Source: an uncultured Clostridia bacterium (GTDB lineage Bacteria; Bacillota; Clostridia; TANB77; CAG-508). Taken from it: a stretch of 64,000 nucleotides of DNA. Below the pieces are notes generated by a model. That model worked only from the letters and a program-made list of their open reading frames with translations, ran no database searches and had not been told where the DNA came from. A program made the translations under genes and the position numbers. The DNA lies in the NCBI GenBank assembly GCA_934120045.1, contig CAKOTF010000006.1, positions 27,519 to 91,518 on the forward strand, in the 5' to 3' direction. Shown here one piece after another: positions 1 to 9,090 of the stretch (position 1 is its first letter; every line of letters begins with the position of its first letter).

Positions 1-707
1 ATCTTATCTTTCTTGTTTTTCAAATTATTCTGTGTATCAGTAGCATTGCTAGCTGTAAAATTTGTTTTTAATATCTTATCTAATAATTTAGCTGTTTTTA
101 CATTATTTTCATCATAATTTTCTTTTTGTCTTTCTGACATATCTGCAGTATTTTGAGTTGATCTTGTGATCCAATCTCTTATTGTATGTACATTTGATGA
201 TAATAATTGCAAATTACTCTCTGATGCCACATTTGGTTGTGAAAACTCATTTTGCATTATACTAGAAAAACTATCAAGTAATTCATTCTTTTTAGAAGAA
301 ATTTTCTTCATATTTGAATTAGTTATTGGTGAACAATCAGGAAATAAATAATTATATGTATTATTTTCTTCTATATGAAATGACTTCCATCTGTTATCAG
401 TTTTTTCAATCCCAAATGTAATATTTAATTGTATTGGATTATATCCTTCTCCTGAATTTTCATTCACCCAATTGTTATAATCTACAACTAAATTTATAAC
501 AGAAAGCATCTCATTTCCACGAATTGTCTTTCCATCATAATTTGTAAATTTCTTATTTAATTCAACTATTTGGCTTAAAGTAAAATTATCACTTTGTTGT
601 TGATAATAATTAGAAATTTGATTATATCCTAATGCCAACATTGATAATATTATAATTGCTATTAAAAACCCTGCTGCTATTAATAATGCTTTTGTTGCAT
701 TTTCCAT
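1..707 (-). CDS. Pilin-like / TadE-like membrane-anchored protein (partial)
   Basis: An open frame runs from an ATG at 707 off the window edge, giving about 235 codons without a stop. The N-terminus is short and is followed by one hydrophobic segment (about residues 7-27, AAGFLIAIIILSMLALG), then a long polar region rich in Asn, Gln and Lys. This topology is that of prepilin-like or TadE-like pseudopilins. It is the last visible gene of the Tad-type operon, 22 bases after the TadB/TadC-like gene, and the start is preceded by an AAGGAG-type ribosome site. The sequence is not close enough to a named pilin to assign a subunit. The assignment rests mainly on context, and the C-terminus is outside the window. 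Confidence 0.6.
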   Translation of the reverse strand, partial: MENATKALLIAAGFLIAIIILSMLALGYNQISNYYQQQSDNFTLSQIVELNKKFTNYDGKTIRGNEMLSVINLVVDYNNWVNENSGEGYNPIQLNITFGIEKTDNRWKSFHIEENNTYNYLFPDCSPITNSNMKKISSKKNELLDSFSSIMQNEFSQPNVASESNLQLLSSNVHTIRDWITRSTQNTADMSERQKENYDENNVKTAKLLDKILKTNFTASNATDTQNNLKNKKDK

Positions 708-728
708 ATAATCAAACTCCTTTCATCA

Positions 729-2795
729 TTATTGTAATCCAGAGAATGCACTACCCATACTTGATAATCCGATAAATACTAATGGTATTATCAAATATCC
801 AACAAATAAACAAATCATTGGAGCAAATCCTACGAATTTTCCTATTATTCCTTTTCTTGAAATAAATTGTTCATTTGTTGCTTTACGTTTTTCTCTATGA
901 TAATCTTTATCTGCATCTAATTCATCAAATGCCTCTCTAATTGGTATTTTTTCTACTGCTGACTGTAAACTTTCTACAATTCTAATCATATCATGATTAC
1001 TAATTGATTGTTTTAATTCCTCAAGTGCTTCCCAAGCACCAGCTTCATAGTTATTTACACATCTTGCTATTGGCTCTTTGAAAATATTTGAATAACGTTC
1101 TAGCCATTCAAGAATCATTTCAACACTTATTCTTTCTATTTTCATAAGCATTAAAATAATTGTTTGAAATTGCATTACTTCTGTTTGCATTTCCATTTGT
1201 CTCATTTTCTTTTGGAATACCATTAACCAAACTGGAAACATATATCCAACCACAGCTATAACCATTGCAATTAATTCTTCAAACCATTTCATTTGTTCTG
1301 AGTTAATGATTTTTAACTTTTTTAAAATTCTTTCAGAATCTGTTTTTAAATTTTCATCATTTTCTGTATAATAATCTGATTTTATCATAGCTTTTTGAAT
1401 ATCTTGAACTGTAACATCTAATTTTCCTTTAAATTTATTTAAGAAATAATTGTCTTGTTCTGTTAGATTTTCAGCTTTTACCTGATCTTTGTCAGATAAT
1501 TTTCCTAAAACTGTAGTTCTAGTTGTTGGCTCATTATATACATATTCTATGGAAATTCTATGTAACTGAGTAGTAAGAACAATTGTCGAAATAAAGGCCA
1601 CAATTGCTAACATAATTCTATTTACATATACCCATTCCATTTTTGATTTTGATGCAGAATCTTTTAAAAGATTTTGCATTTTTCTATAATCTTTTGTTCC
1701 TTTTTTAGGAATAAACAAATTAATTATTTTTTTTAATACTGGTATATTATACAATTTATCTTGCCAAGGATGTTCTTTATGAGAAACTTCTGATTGTATT
1801 CCACCATTATCTTTTAATTTTCTTGTTAATATATAAGAAACTACTGTTATAATAACTATTATTATTTGAGCTAATAGTCCTAATTTCCCATTATAAAATT
1901 GACCTGTAAATGAGAAATTTGAAAGACACCATTTTTTTAATGGTTCTAATAGCAATACTGGTAATATTGAGATTATTGATAAACTTTGAAATACATAATT
2001 TAATTTATCTCTTTTTAAAATTTCAATTTGCATTTCTTGTGTAATATTATCTACATTTTTCAAAAATAATGATGAACCATCTTTATCTTTTCTATCACCA
2101 AATTCTTTTGTTAAATATGATATACCAGCAAATTCTTTTAAATAACTATTTGGTGCTGTATCATAATATTTTTCTAGTTCTGTTTCTGGATCATCTGAAA
2201 TTAATATTTCATAAATTTTTTCCCCTTGTTTTGAAACACTTTTTTCATCATCTAAAGAAACTTGATATATGGCCTCTTCAACCATATTAAACTCATGATA
2301 AGCATGTCTAATTTCTGCAAAAAAGTCTACTTGTTCTTTTAGTAAATTATTATCTATTTTATCAACCATTCCATCCATCATAGAATCTATAATAAATAAT
2401 TCGAAAATTAATAAAATAGACATTAACAATATATTATTTTTAGTAAGTAAAATTGTTATAATAACAATAGGTATCAATATTAATATTGCATTCATTAAAA
2501 TTTTTGCTGTATCTCTTCTTGTACTATATTCATCGTCAATATTTAAAATTTCAAGCCTTCTACGAAGTTTAAATAAATATCTTTTGATGAAAGGTATTTT
2601 AATAAATGTTATATATAATTTTTGGTACAAAACATCCATTGAAAAACCACTAGTTTTTGTACCTTGCTGTAATTTCTTTATTTTTGCATATTCAGATTTT
2701 CCCATCTTTTTGGTTAATATAAAATATGCAATTCCAGCAATTACCAATAGACCAATAGAACCAAATATTATATATTTTAGCATATTAGCATCCAT
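729..2795 (-). CDS. TadB/TadC-like type II secretion system F-domain protein
   Basis: This 688-residue multi-pass membrane protein follows the CpaF ATPase in the same operon (31-base gap). It has an N-terminal membrane anchor (about residues 8-26), paired membrane spans near 105-140, 270-285 and 310-325, another span near 390-410, and a C-terminal set near 510-530 and 650-680. The long cytoplasmic helical stretches between them (for example the segment with HAYHEFNMVEEAIY, and the later MQTEVMQFQTIILMLMKIE) look like the F-type platform domains of TadB and TadC. The length is about twice a single TadB or TadC, so it may be a fused platform with two F-type units. In the family this protein forms the inner-membrane platform on which the ATPase drives pilus assembly. 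The fusion is inferred from length and topology. Confidence 0.7.
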   Translation of the reverse strand: MDANMLKYIIFGSIGLLVIAGIAYFILTKKMGKSEYAKIKKLQQGTKTSGFSMDVLYQKLYITFIKIPFIKRYLFKLRRRLEILNIDDEYSTRRDTAKILMNAILILIPIVIITILLTKNNILLMSILLIFELFIIDSMMDGMVDKIDNNLLKEQVDFFAEIRHAYHEFNMVEEAIYQVSLDDEKSVSKQGEKIYEILISDDPETELEKYYDTAPNSYLKEFAGISYLTKEFGDRKDKDGSSLFLKNVDNITQEMQIEILKRDKLNYVFQSLSIISILPVLLLEPLKKWCLSNFSFTGQFYNGKLGLLAQIIIVIITVVSYILTRKLKDNGGIQSEVSHKEHPWQDKLYNIPVLKKIINLFIPKKGTKDYRKMQNLLKDSASKSKMEWVYVNRIMLAIVAFISTIVLTTQLHRISIEYVYNEPTTRTTVLGKLSDKDQVKAENLTEQDNYFLNKFKGKLDVTVQDIQKAMIKSDYYTENDENLKTDSERILKKLKIINSEQMKWFEELIAMVIAVVGYMFPVWLMVFQKKMRQMEMQTEVMQFQTIILMLMKIERISVEMILEWLERYSNIFKEPIARCVNNYEAGAWEALEELKQSISNHDMIRIVESLQSAVEKIPIREAFDELDADKDYHREKRKATNEQFISRKGIIGKFVGFAPMICLFVGYLIIPLVFIGLSSMGSAFSGLQ

Positions 2796-2825
2796 TTAAT
2801 AACATCTTCTCCTTTCATCTATTTT

Positions 2826-4721
2826 TTATGCTTTTTTTTCCTTTGATTTTCCCCAATACTTTTGTATAAAGTTATCAAATTCTTTGGCATCTGCCTCATC
2901 CATATTTGCTCTCATAGCACTTATATTCTCATCTGTTATTTTATTTGTTAATTGATATTCTCCATCAACATATTCTAAAACATTTTTATATGTATAAAGA
3001 TTTTGTTCTGTTACTTTTGAAAAATATGTTGTTGCATTTTCAAAGAATTTTGTTACTTTTGAATCCATATCTTTCTCTTTTTTATATTCAAAATCATATG
3101 TTTTTGAATCTTTAACAGGAATACACTCTGTTACTCTTTCAATATATCTTCTACCCCTAAAGTCTTTTTGTAAGTGTATATCAAAATTTAAAACTTGTAC
3201 AACTTGCTCTTCAGCTGTTTTTTCATTTTTAAATACTCCTGCTCTTAACATTGAGTTTCTTAATGCTGTAACTAAATCTGGGAATGTTTTAGCATGGTGA
3301 GTAAATAATGTAAATTTAGAAGCAACCTGTGCTGATTGAATCATCCAAGATGCTACTGGGTCTGTTGCAACCTCACCGATAATATTAACAGAACCATCTG
3401 TCTTTTTCTGAACATCCAAACACTCTTGTCCAGAAATTGTATCTGTTTCACGCATTGATAAAATATTTCTTGTTGGATAAACCTTTCTTAAATGTAACTC
3501 AAATGCCATTTCAGTAATACGTAAGTTCATTGTTTCATATATATTTTCAATCAGTCCCATAAGTAATGTTGTTTTACCACAACCTTGCTCACCAGTTATT
3601 GATGTTATTCTTGCACCTTTTACAAGATATTTTAATAAATCAATTACTTTTTCTTTACCTGGCACATCTCCAGTCCATTGTTCAACAGTTGCACGCTTTA
3701 CGTCAAACTTTCTTACGAAAAATGCCCACGTCTCTGACATACTTGGTCTTACTACTACAACACGAGACCCATCTTTCATTTCATTTACTTTATAACCATT
3801 TGTATCAGATAATTGTCCTGGGTTATTATATTTATAAATATTTTGACAAACTCTCTTTAATTCAGCTTCTGTTCCAAATGATAGAAATGCTAAACGAATT
3901 GATTTACCTTGAAAGAATATCCAAATACTATCACATGCCCTTGGAACTTTATGTTCAGATACTTGTTCAATATAATCTGTTGTTCCTGTTTGTGCAACTT
4001 GGCTTATAAAACTTTCTGGTAAACCAGATACACCACCAGATACACCATCTATATTCATATCTCTTATTTCATCAATTGAACTATATCCTTTATAATGTTG
4101 GTAAATTCTTTGAACTACAATTTCTAGTTTATCTTTAAATGATAATACTAATCTTTCTTTTTCATAAATATCTGATATTTCATCTTCTGTTATAACATAA
4201 CATGGTTTTGATTCGCCTTGTAAATATTTTAATGTTGCAAGATTATATCTTTTTATTAGTTCTGTTAATGCTTCATATCCAAATTCTTTTTTATACATAT
4301 ATATTATAATATCAAATTTATCTTGTGCAGATAATAATGATGGTACATCAAAAGGAATTGCTTTTGAAATATTTGTTTCATCAACGCCATATTCTTTTGA
4401 TAATAAATCTGATATTAATTCTTTTACATATCTTTTATCATTAATATCTCCATATGTACAACCTTTTAAAGCCTTTTTTAATGCATATTTTTTGCTTTTT
4501 CTTCTTTTTAACTCTTCTTCAGATAATCCTATATCATAAAGATTTATTTTTGTTATTTCATCAAGCCTTTTTTTAACATAATCTCTCATTTTTTCAAGAG
4601 TATATGTTTTGTCATCTTTTTCAATTTCCTGCTCAACCTCTTCGTTTTGCTTATTTTTCAACCAAAAGATTAATGCCATTCCACCAATAATTAAAACGAC
4701 AATGCATAATAAAATTGTCAT
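2826..4721 (-). CDS. cpaF: CpaF/TadA-family pilus assembly ATPase
   Basis: The protein is 631 residues. The C-terminal half carries a clear Walker A motif, GEQGCGKTT, at about residues 377-385, and the glutamate-containing segment IIGEVATD near 460, followed by the HHAKT stretch seen in CpaF/VirB11-type secretion ATPases. It powers assembly of Flp/Tad-type pili from the cytoplasmic face of the membrane. Unusually, the first 20 residues form a hydrophobic anchor, and about 350 residues precede the ATPase core, longer than in typical CpaF. The usual GEVRG sequence is changed to GEVATD, so the arginine is missing. The gene lies 7 bases after the upstream CpaE-like gene and 31 bases before the platform gene, consistent with one operon. 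Confidence 0.85.
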   Translation of the reverse strand: MTILLCIVVLIIGGMALIFWLKNKQNEEVEQEIEKDDKTYTLEKMRDYVKKRLDEITKINLYDIGLSEEELKRRKSKKYALKKALKGCTYGDINDKRYVKELISDLLSKEYGVDETNISKAIPFDVPSLLSAQDKFDIIIYMYKKEFGYEALTELIKRYNLATLKYLQGESKPCYVITEDEISDIYEKERLVLSFKDKLEIVVQRIYQHYKGYSSIDEIRDMNIDGVSGGVSGLPESFISQVAQTGTTDYIEQVSEHKVPRACDSIWIFFQGKSIRLAFLSFGTEAELKRVCQNIYKYNNPGQLSDTNGYKVNEMKDGSRVVVVRPSMSETWAFFVRKFDVKRATVEQWTGDVPGKEKVIDLLKYLVKGARITSITGEQGCGKTTLLMGLIENIYETMNLRITEMAFELHLRKVYPTRNILSMRETDTISGQECLDVQKKTDGSVNIIGEVATDPVASWMIQSAQVASKFTLFTHHAKTFPDLVTALRNSMLRAGVFKNEKTAEEQVVQVLNFDIHLQKDFRGRRYIERVTECIPVKDSKTYDFEYKKEKDMDSKVTKFFENATTYFSKVTEQNLYTYKNVLEYVDGEYQLTNKITDENISAMRANMDEADAKEFDNFIQKYWGKSKEKKA

Positions 4722-4728
4722 ATTATTT

Positions 4729-5589
4729 TCACCTCATTCTCATTTGCAATTCTTGTATTTTATTAATAATTTTTTCTACAAGTTTATCCAGTTCTTTCAT
4801 AAAGATGTAATTAGCATCTGTTGTATCTTTTATTCTGCTTAATCTATAGAATAAATCTACAACTTCAATCTCTTCAGCTGCTTCATATAATAAAATATTA
4901 AAAGGAATAACTGATAATTCTTTCTTTTCTTTTAAATATTTTTGTAAATTATTCTTATTGTATTTTGAATAATGGCTATATTTTCCTATTGCTATAATAT
5001 TTTTAGGTTCTGCAATAACTGGATTATCAATTTTTAATTTCATATAATAATCAAGGCTTCTTAACTTTTGACCTGCAACATAAACATTTATATCTGCAAT
5101 TTTTAGTATTTCATTTCTTACATCTTCATTTAATTCTCTACTTAAGTCTACTAATACCATATCATAATATTGATTAGCTACACTTAATATTGCAGGATAT
5201 ACTTTTGCTATTGTTTGATAACTCTTTAAATTTTCTTCTTTTGTTTTGTTTTTATCTTCAATATATCCATCTAAAACTTCTAAAACATCTTTAAATATAA
5301 CATGTGTATAATCTGTTATAGTATCAGGTGTTATCTTATTACTTGAAAGTAATCTTGATAATCCTTCTACTCCATTTTCTATTGCGACGTTTGAACTATC
5401 TGCCATAATTTTTTTTCTTACAGCATTATCTTTCCAGAAACAATTTTTTATTGTTGAATCATTATATGCTGTTGAAACTATTAATACTTTTAAATTACGT
5501 TCAATTGCCATCTTCGTTGCAACAGCCACTGTTGATATTGAAACTCCTGATTGTTCTCTATCTGCATTCCAAAATGTTACAATTGCCAT
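4729..5589 (-). CDS. CpaE-like ParA-family protein with degenerate P-loop
   Basis: The protein has 286 residues. The N-terminus, MAIVTFWNADREQSGVSIST, matches the position of a ParA/MinD deviant Walker A but lacks the lysine pair expected in KGGxGKT, and VLIVSTAYND replaces the usual switch aspartate segment. The middle (MVLVDLSRELNEDV) corresponds to the Walker B strand. CpaE proteins place Tad pilus machinery in the cell. Position between the CpaB-like gene and cpaF supports that role. Loss of the P-loop suggests it no longer hydrolyses ATP and may act as a scaffold, which is inference. The start has a GGAGAG ribosome site. Confidence 0.65.
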   Translation of the reverse strand: MAIVTFWNADREQSGVSISTVAVATKMAIERNLKVLIVSTAYNDSTIKNCFWKDNAVRKKIMADSSNVAIENGVEGLSRLLSSNKITPDTITDYTHVIFKDVLEVLDGYIEDKNKTKEENLKSYQTIAKVYPAILSVANQYYDMVLVDLSRELNEDVRNEILKIADINVYVAGQKLRSLDYYMKLKIDNPVIAEPKNIIAIGKYSHYSKYNKNNLQKYLKEKKELSVIPFNILLYEAAEEIEVVDLFYRLSRIKDTTDANYIFMKELDKLVEKIINKIQELQMRMR

Positions 5590-5604
5590 TTTTTCTCTCC
5601 TTTT

Positions 5605-6291
5605 TTATATTTCCTTGATCATTTTCTTAAGCATTTTTTCATCTAAGCCATTACACAATTCTTTTACTAAATATACAATATTTTCTCTATATTCATTACT
5701 TAAATTTTTCAATTTAATGCATTGTAATCTTTGATTTTCCATGTGTACTGATAAATCACCATTTTCTATTAGAAAATATAATTTATTATCAGTCCATTCT
5801 TCCTTAAGTTCCATTGTTAAATAATCGAAATATTCATCTTCCTCTTTTAACATTTCTTTTGTAAAAAATAATCTTGTCATTTTTAATGGAAAATTTATCT
5901 CTTTTAAAAGTTCAATTCCTTTTTTTAAAGAATACACGTCAAAAGATGTTACATAATATAATTTATTAAAATCTGTAATTTCAAAATTTCTTGCCCCATT
6001 AAAATTATCTATATCTATAAAAATATAATCATATTCAAGTTCGTTTTCTGTATCAACACCTAAATAATGTGCTATTTGCACCATATCTTCAAATCCAATA
6101 GCTACATCAATATCTTCGAATGTTGTTACATAAGAAATTGTAGGTAATATATTAGGAACTCTATATTTAGATTTTTGTTCTTTAGTAGAATCTATAAATA
6201 GAATTTTTTTTCCACATCTAGTTAATATTTTTGAGATGTCTAATATTAAATCAGTTTTATCATATACTCCTATAAATCCAACTTTCATCAT
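5605..6291 (-). CDS. Second CpaE-like/ParA-fold protein, P-loop degenerate
   Basis: A 228-residue protein whose order of strands resembles a MinD/ParA fold: MKVGFIGVYDKTD at the N-terminus in place of the P-loop, ILFIDSTK in place of the second strand, and YDYIFIDIDNFNG as a Walker-B-like strand. None of these keeps the complete nucleotide-binding signature. It sits 15 bases upstream of the other CpaE-like gene, so the operon holds two tandem divergent copies. Function is inferred from fold similarity and context only. Two ATGs stand at the start; either could be used after the AAAGGA site. Confidence 0.55.
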   Translation of the reverse strand: MMKVGFIGVYDKTDLILDISKILTRCGKKILFIDSTKEQKSKYRVPNILPTISYVTTFEDIDVAIGFEDMVQIAHYLGVDTENELEYDYIFIDIDNFNGARNFEITDFNKLYYVTSFDVYSLKKGIELLKEINFPLKMTRLFFTKEMLKEEDEYFDYLTMELKEEWTDNKLYFLIENGDLSVHMENQRLQCIKLKNLSNEYRENIVYLVKELCNGLDEKMLKKMIKEI

Positions 6292-6326
6292 GTCATCTAT
6301 TATCCTTTCTATACCTTATTCACATA

Positions 6327-6352
6327 GTAAGGGCATATGTTAATGCCCTTAC
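6327..6352 (-). other. Hairpin between cpaB-like gene and the next pilus gene
   Basis: A perfect 10-base stem, GTAAGGGCAT pairing with ATGCCCTTAC, encloses a 6-base loop directly after the stop of the CpaB-like gene. No T-run follows on the minus strand, so it is not a standard terminator. It may mark an RNA processing or stability point inside the operon. Confidence 0.6.
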
Positions 6353-6359
6353 TGATTAA

Positions 6360-7463
6360 TTATTCTCCAAGTGAATCTAAATATTTTTTTCTTGCTTCTT
6401 GAGCATTAGAAATACTTTCATCAATTTCATTTTTTACATTTGAGTCATAGTCAGCACCAATTTGTTGTTCTAAATATCTTCTTGCATTTGTTGCTGTTGT
6501 TGTATATCTCTTCTTTAATTCGTCTATTGCACTTGATACTATATTTGGATTTGCTATGTTTCCATTTGAATCTGTTATTAAAGCTGTTACAGAATCATTT
6601 GGTCTATATGTTGGTACAGCTGCATCTTGTATTCCTGCTTCTTTATATTTTGTTGCATATAATTTAGCTCCATTAATTCCTGCTGCTTCAACTATAGCAC
6701 TAGACATTGATAAAATCTCATCTTCTCTTAATGATAATCTTATTGTATCTGCTAAATGTCCATCAGCTCCAACTGGTATCTCTACTATTTTTTTTGAAAC
6801 GACTATGTAATTTTGTCCATTTGGAAGCATCAATCTAATATCAACATAATCACCATCTGTTAAGTCAACTGGTAAAACTACAACATTATATTCTTCTACT
6901 CTTACATCATTGGTAATAATATTATCTGTTTGTTGAACCATATTTGGTGTTACAACTGTATTTTTTTTCATATCTAATTTTGCAATTACAGGTGCAGAGT
7001 TTAATTCAATATATTGTTTTGAATTTGATGATGTTTTTGTATAGTAATTTTCAGTTGAATCTTCTTTATATACCCTTACTTTTGTTTCTGAACCATTTGA
7101 GTCTGTTTGTATATAATATAATCCTTCTTCATCTCTATTTAACATAGTTCCATCTTTTGTTTGTAAATACCAACTTTCAATAACTGATATTACAGATGTT
7201 GCATTTGCTGGTATTGTAGTTTGATCTATTGCTTTCAATTCAAACATATCTTCTGTTATTTCTTCTCCAGATTTAACATCTTGATTTAATACATAAACTT
7301 TCTTTTTGTTTGCATTTACTGTTGAAATCTCTGTGTTTAATTTATTTACATAAAATAATAATAAAGCTATTATAATTCCTGATATTAATAGTGTTATAAC
7401 AACTCCTAATATAAATGATGTTCTTGCTTTTTTTTGCATTGGATTCATTGGCATTTTTATCAT
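6360..7463 (-). CDS. cpaB: CpaB/RcpC-like pilus assembly protein (SAF domain)
   Basis: The 367-residue protein has a cytoplasmic start, one membrane span (about residues 16-38) and an extracytoplasmic SAF-type segment beginning VYVLNQDVKSGEEITEDMF, the usual opening of CpaB/FlgA-type domains. A second stretch, VVVLPVDLTDGDYVDIRLM, matches the RcpC/CpaB core. CpaB proteins work outside the membrane in Flp pilus assembly. The C-terminal part is helical and Lys/Asp-rich (about residues 310-367). It is the first gene of the Tad-type operon, behind a sigma-A-like promoter (7497-7525) and the TTACA repeats further upstream. Confidence 0.75.
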   Translation of the reverse strand: MIKMPMNPMQKKARTSFILGVVITLLISGIIIALLLFYVNKLNTEISTVNANKKKVYVLNQDVKSGEEITEDMFELKAIDQTTIPANATSVISVIESWYLQTKDGTMLNRDEEGLYYIQTDSNGSETKVRVYKEDSTENYYTKTSSNSKQYIELNSAPVIAKLDMKKNTVVTPNMVQQTDNIITNDVRVEEYNVVVLPVDLTDGDYVDIRLMLPNGQNYIVVSKKIVEIPVGADGHLADTIRLSLREDEILSMSSAIVEAAGINGAKLYATKYKEAGIQDAAVPTYRPNDSVTALITDSNGNIANPNIVSSAIDELKKRYTTTATNARRYLEQQIGADYDSNVKNEIDESISNAQEARKKYLDSLGE

Positions 7464-7496
7464 ATTCCTTCCTTTTTTTAATTTTAATTCTACTTT

Positions 7497-7525
7497 ATTT
7501 TACAATATTTTTAATGCAAAATCAA
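7497..7525 (-). promoter_or_regulatory. Sigma-A-like promoter of the pilus operon
   Basis: On the minus strand a -35 TTGATT (7525-7520) and a -10 TAAAAT (7502-7497) are separated by 17 bases. It lies about 35 bases before the start codon of the CpaB-like gene. Confidence 0.6.
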
Positions 7526-7538
7526 CAAATAAATTTAT

Positions 7539-7577
7539 TGTAATATAAAATTAATGTTTTTGTAATATTAATGTAAT
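7539..7577 (-). promoter_or_regulatory. TTACA repeats with 11-base periodicity upstream of the pilus promoter
   Basis: TGTAAT occurs on the plus strand at 7539, 7561 and 7572, that is ATTACA on the minus strand, with spacings of 22 and 11 bases. The array ends 14 bases upstream of the -35 element. Helical-period direct repeats of this kind are typical of OmpR/PhoB-type response regulator sites. The regulator is unknown. Confidence 0.45.
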
Positions 7578-7598
7578 ATTTGATTGTTTCCTATATTT

Positions 7599-8486
7599 TT
7601 AGGTATTTTCGTAATTCATTTCTAAGACTTTTTTTAGTGCATATGCAACTCCATCTTCCTCATTTGTCAATGTTATCATATCTGCAGATTGTTTTACATA
7701 TGGTGCACTTTCTCCCATAGCAATTCCTAATCCTGCATTTTTTATCATTTTCAAATCATTTGCATTATCTCCAATTGTTATTACTTCTTCTTTAGATATA
7801 TTCATCAATTCAATTAATTTTTCTAATGCGTTCCATTTATCTACATCTTTAGCAGACACTTCTGTATAAAAATACTCTAATGCAATTTCTTCAGTTCCTT
7901 GTTTTATTATTTTTCTAGACATATGTGAGACTTCTAGAACCTCTATTTCAGAAAGCTCTTTTAATTTTCTTACAATAGAATTAAAAACTGATTTATGTTC
8001 ATCACATATCATAATTTTTAATATTTTTTCATCTTTATCATTAATATAATTATAAACATCTTCAACTATATTTATATGTGTTCTATTTTCATCTGGTTTT
8101 GTCAAATTATCTTTATAATAATATAATGTATTATAATTTAGATTTTTAGCTATAATTCCATTTTCTGTATATACATTATAATAGATACTATTTTCTTCAC
8201 AAATTTTTATTATTTTTAATGCTTTTTGTTTATCCAAAAGATTTTCGTATAAAATTTTATTATTTGTTATATCATATGTAATAGCTCCATTTCCAGAAAT
8301 AAAATATTTATTACTATTTATTTCTTTTGAAAATCTTTTTACAGATGTGATTGCCCTTCCAGATGCAATTATTATTTCAATACCATTATTTTGGGCACAT
8401 TTTATTACTTCTTTTGTTTTTTTGGTAATAATACCATATTGATTAAGCATAGTTCCATCAAGGTCTATTGCTACTAATTTATACAT
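7599..8486 (-). CDS. Cof-type HAD-IIB family sugar phosphatase
   Basis: The 295-residue protein starts with VAIDLDGTML, the HAD motif I with the nucleophilic aspartate, has SGR as motif II near residue 42, a conserved lysine in the cap/core junction, and GDNANDLKMI as motif IV near residue 240. These place it in the Cof/YidA-like IIB subclass, cytosolic phosphatases of sugar phosphates, nucleotides or flavin precursors. The substrate cannot be told from sequence. It is transcribed away from the spore protein gene and its 3' end lies before the pilus operon regulatory region. Confidence 0.85.
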   Translation of the reverse strand: MYKLVAIDLDGTMLNQYGIITKKTKEVIKCAQNNGIEIIIASGRAITSVKRFSKEINSNKYFISGNGAITYDITNNKILYENLLDKQKALKIIKICEENSIYYNVYTENGIIAKNLNYNTLYYYKDNLTKPDENRTHINIVEDVYNYINDKDEKILKIMICDEHKSVFNSIVRKLKELSEIEVLEVSHMSRKIIKQGTEEIALEYFYTEVSAKDVDKWNALEKLIELMNISKEEVITIGDNANDLKMIKNAGLGIAMGESAPYVKQSADMITLTNEEDGVAYALKKVLEMNYENT

Positions 8487-8745
8487 TTTTCTCTCCTATC
8501 TCTAATCTTTTGATATTTTTTCACACAACATATTTTAAACAATTTATATTTTTTTTTCAATAGATTTTTTGAATTTAATTTTTTTTCCAAAAATTACTTG
8601 TTTATTTTCTTTTATTTTGCACATTCTATTCTTAGAAAAGGTTTTTACTTTTTCAAAAAAATTAAAACAGATTTTTAACTTAATATAAGTTCAATCAATA
8701 TTTATATAAGATTAAAAGAAGTTATATATAACGGAGGTGAATACA

Positions 8746-8946
8746 ATGGCAAGTTCAAACAGCAATAAAAAATTAGTTCCAGAAGCAATGAATGCTTTAG
8801 ACAAATTCAAGTATGAAGTAGCTTCTGAAATCGGTATTACGCTTAAAGATGGTTACAATGGTGATATATCAGCAAAAGATGCTGGTAAAATAGGTGGAAA
8901 CATGGTTAGAAAAATGATTCAACAAGTTGAAAATAACATGAAATAG
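8746..8946 (+). CDS. Alpha/beta-type small acid-soluble spore protein
   Basis: The 66-residue product contains the family hallmarks: ALDKFKYEVASEIG around residues 18-31, which includes the usual germination-protease cleavage region, and GDISAKDAGKIGGNMVRKMI near the C-terminus. SASPs coat DNA in the forespore and protect it. The start at 8746 is chosen because GGAGGTG (8733-8739) lies 6 bases upstream. A GTG in the same frame at 8737 would overlap that site. The gene stands alone on the plus strand between divergent and convergent genes. Expression in the forespore under sigma-G would be expected from the family, but I could not find a convincing sigma-G promoter. Confidence 0.92.
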   Translation: MASSNSNKKLVPEAMNALDKFKYEVASEIGITLKDGYNGDISAKDAGKIGGNMVRKMIQQVENNMK

Positions 8947-9058
8947 TTTTTTTCTAATTTATGTATTATAGATAAATATTTATTATATTAGTTTTAAATA
9001 TTTAGTTGGCAGAAGTATTATTCTTGGTTTTAGATATGTTTTAAGTTTAAGCATACAT

Positions 9059-9090
9059 AAAGGCAGGAGTTGTGCTCCTGCCTTTATTTT
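9059..9090 (+). terminator. Hairpin terminator between SASP and PHP phosphatase genes
   Basis: An 11-base stem (AAAGGCAGGAG / CTCCTGCCTTT) with a 5-base loop is followed by TTATTTTAT. It ends transcription of the spore gene, and on the minus strand it follows the stop of the PHP phosphatase gene, so it may act both ways. Confidence 0.75.
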
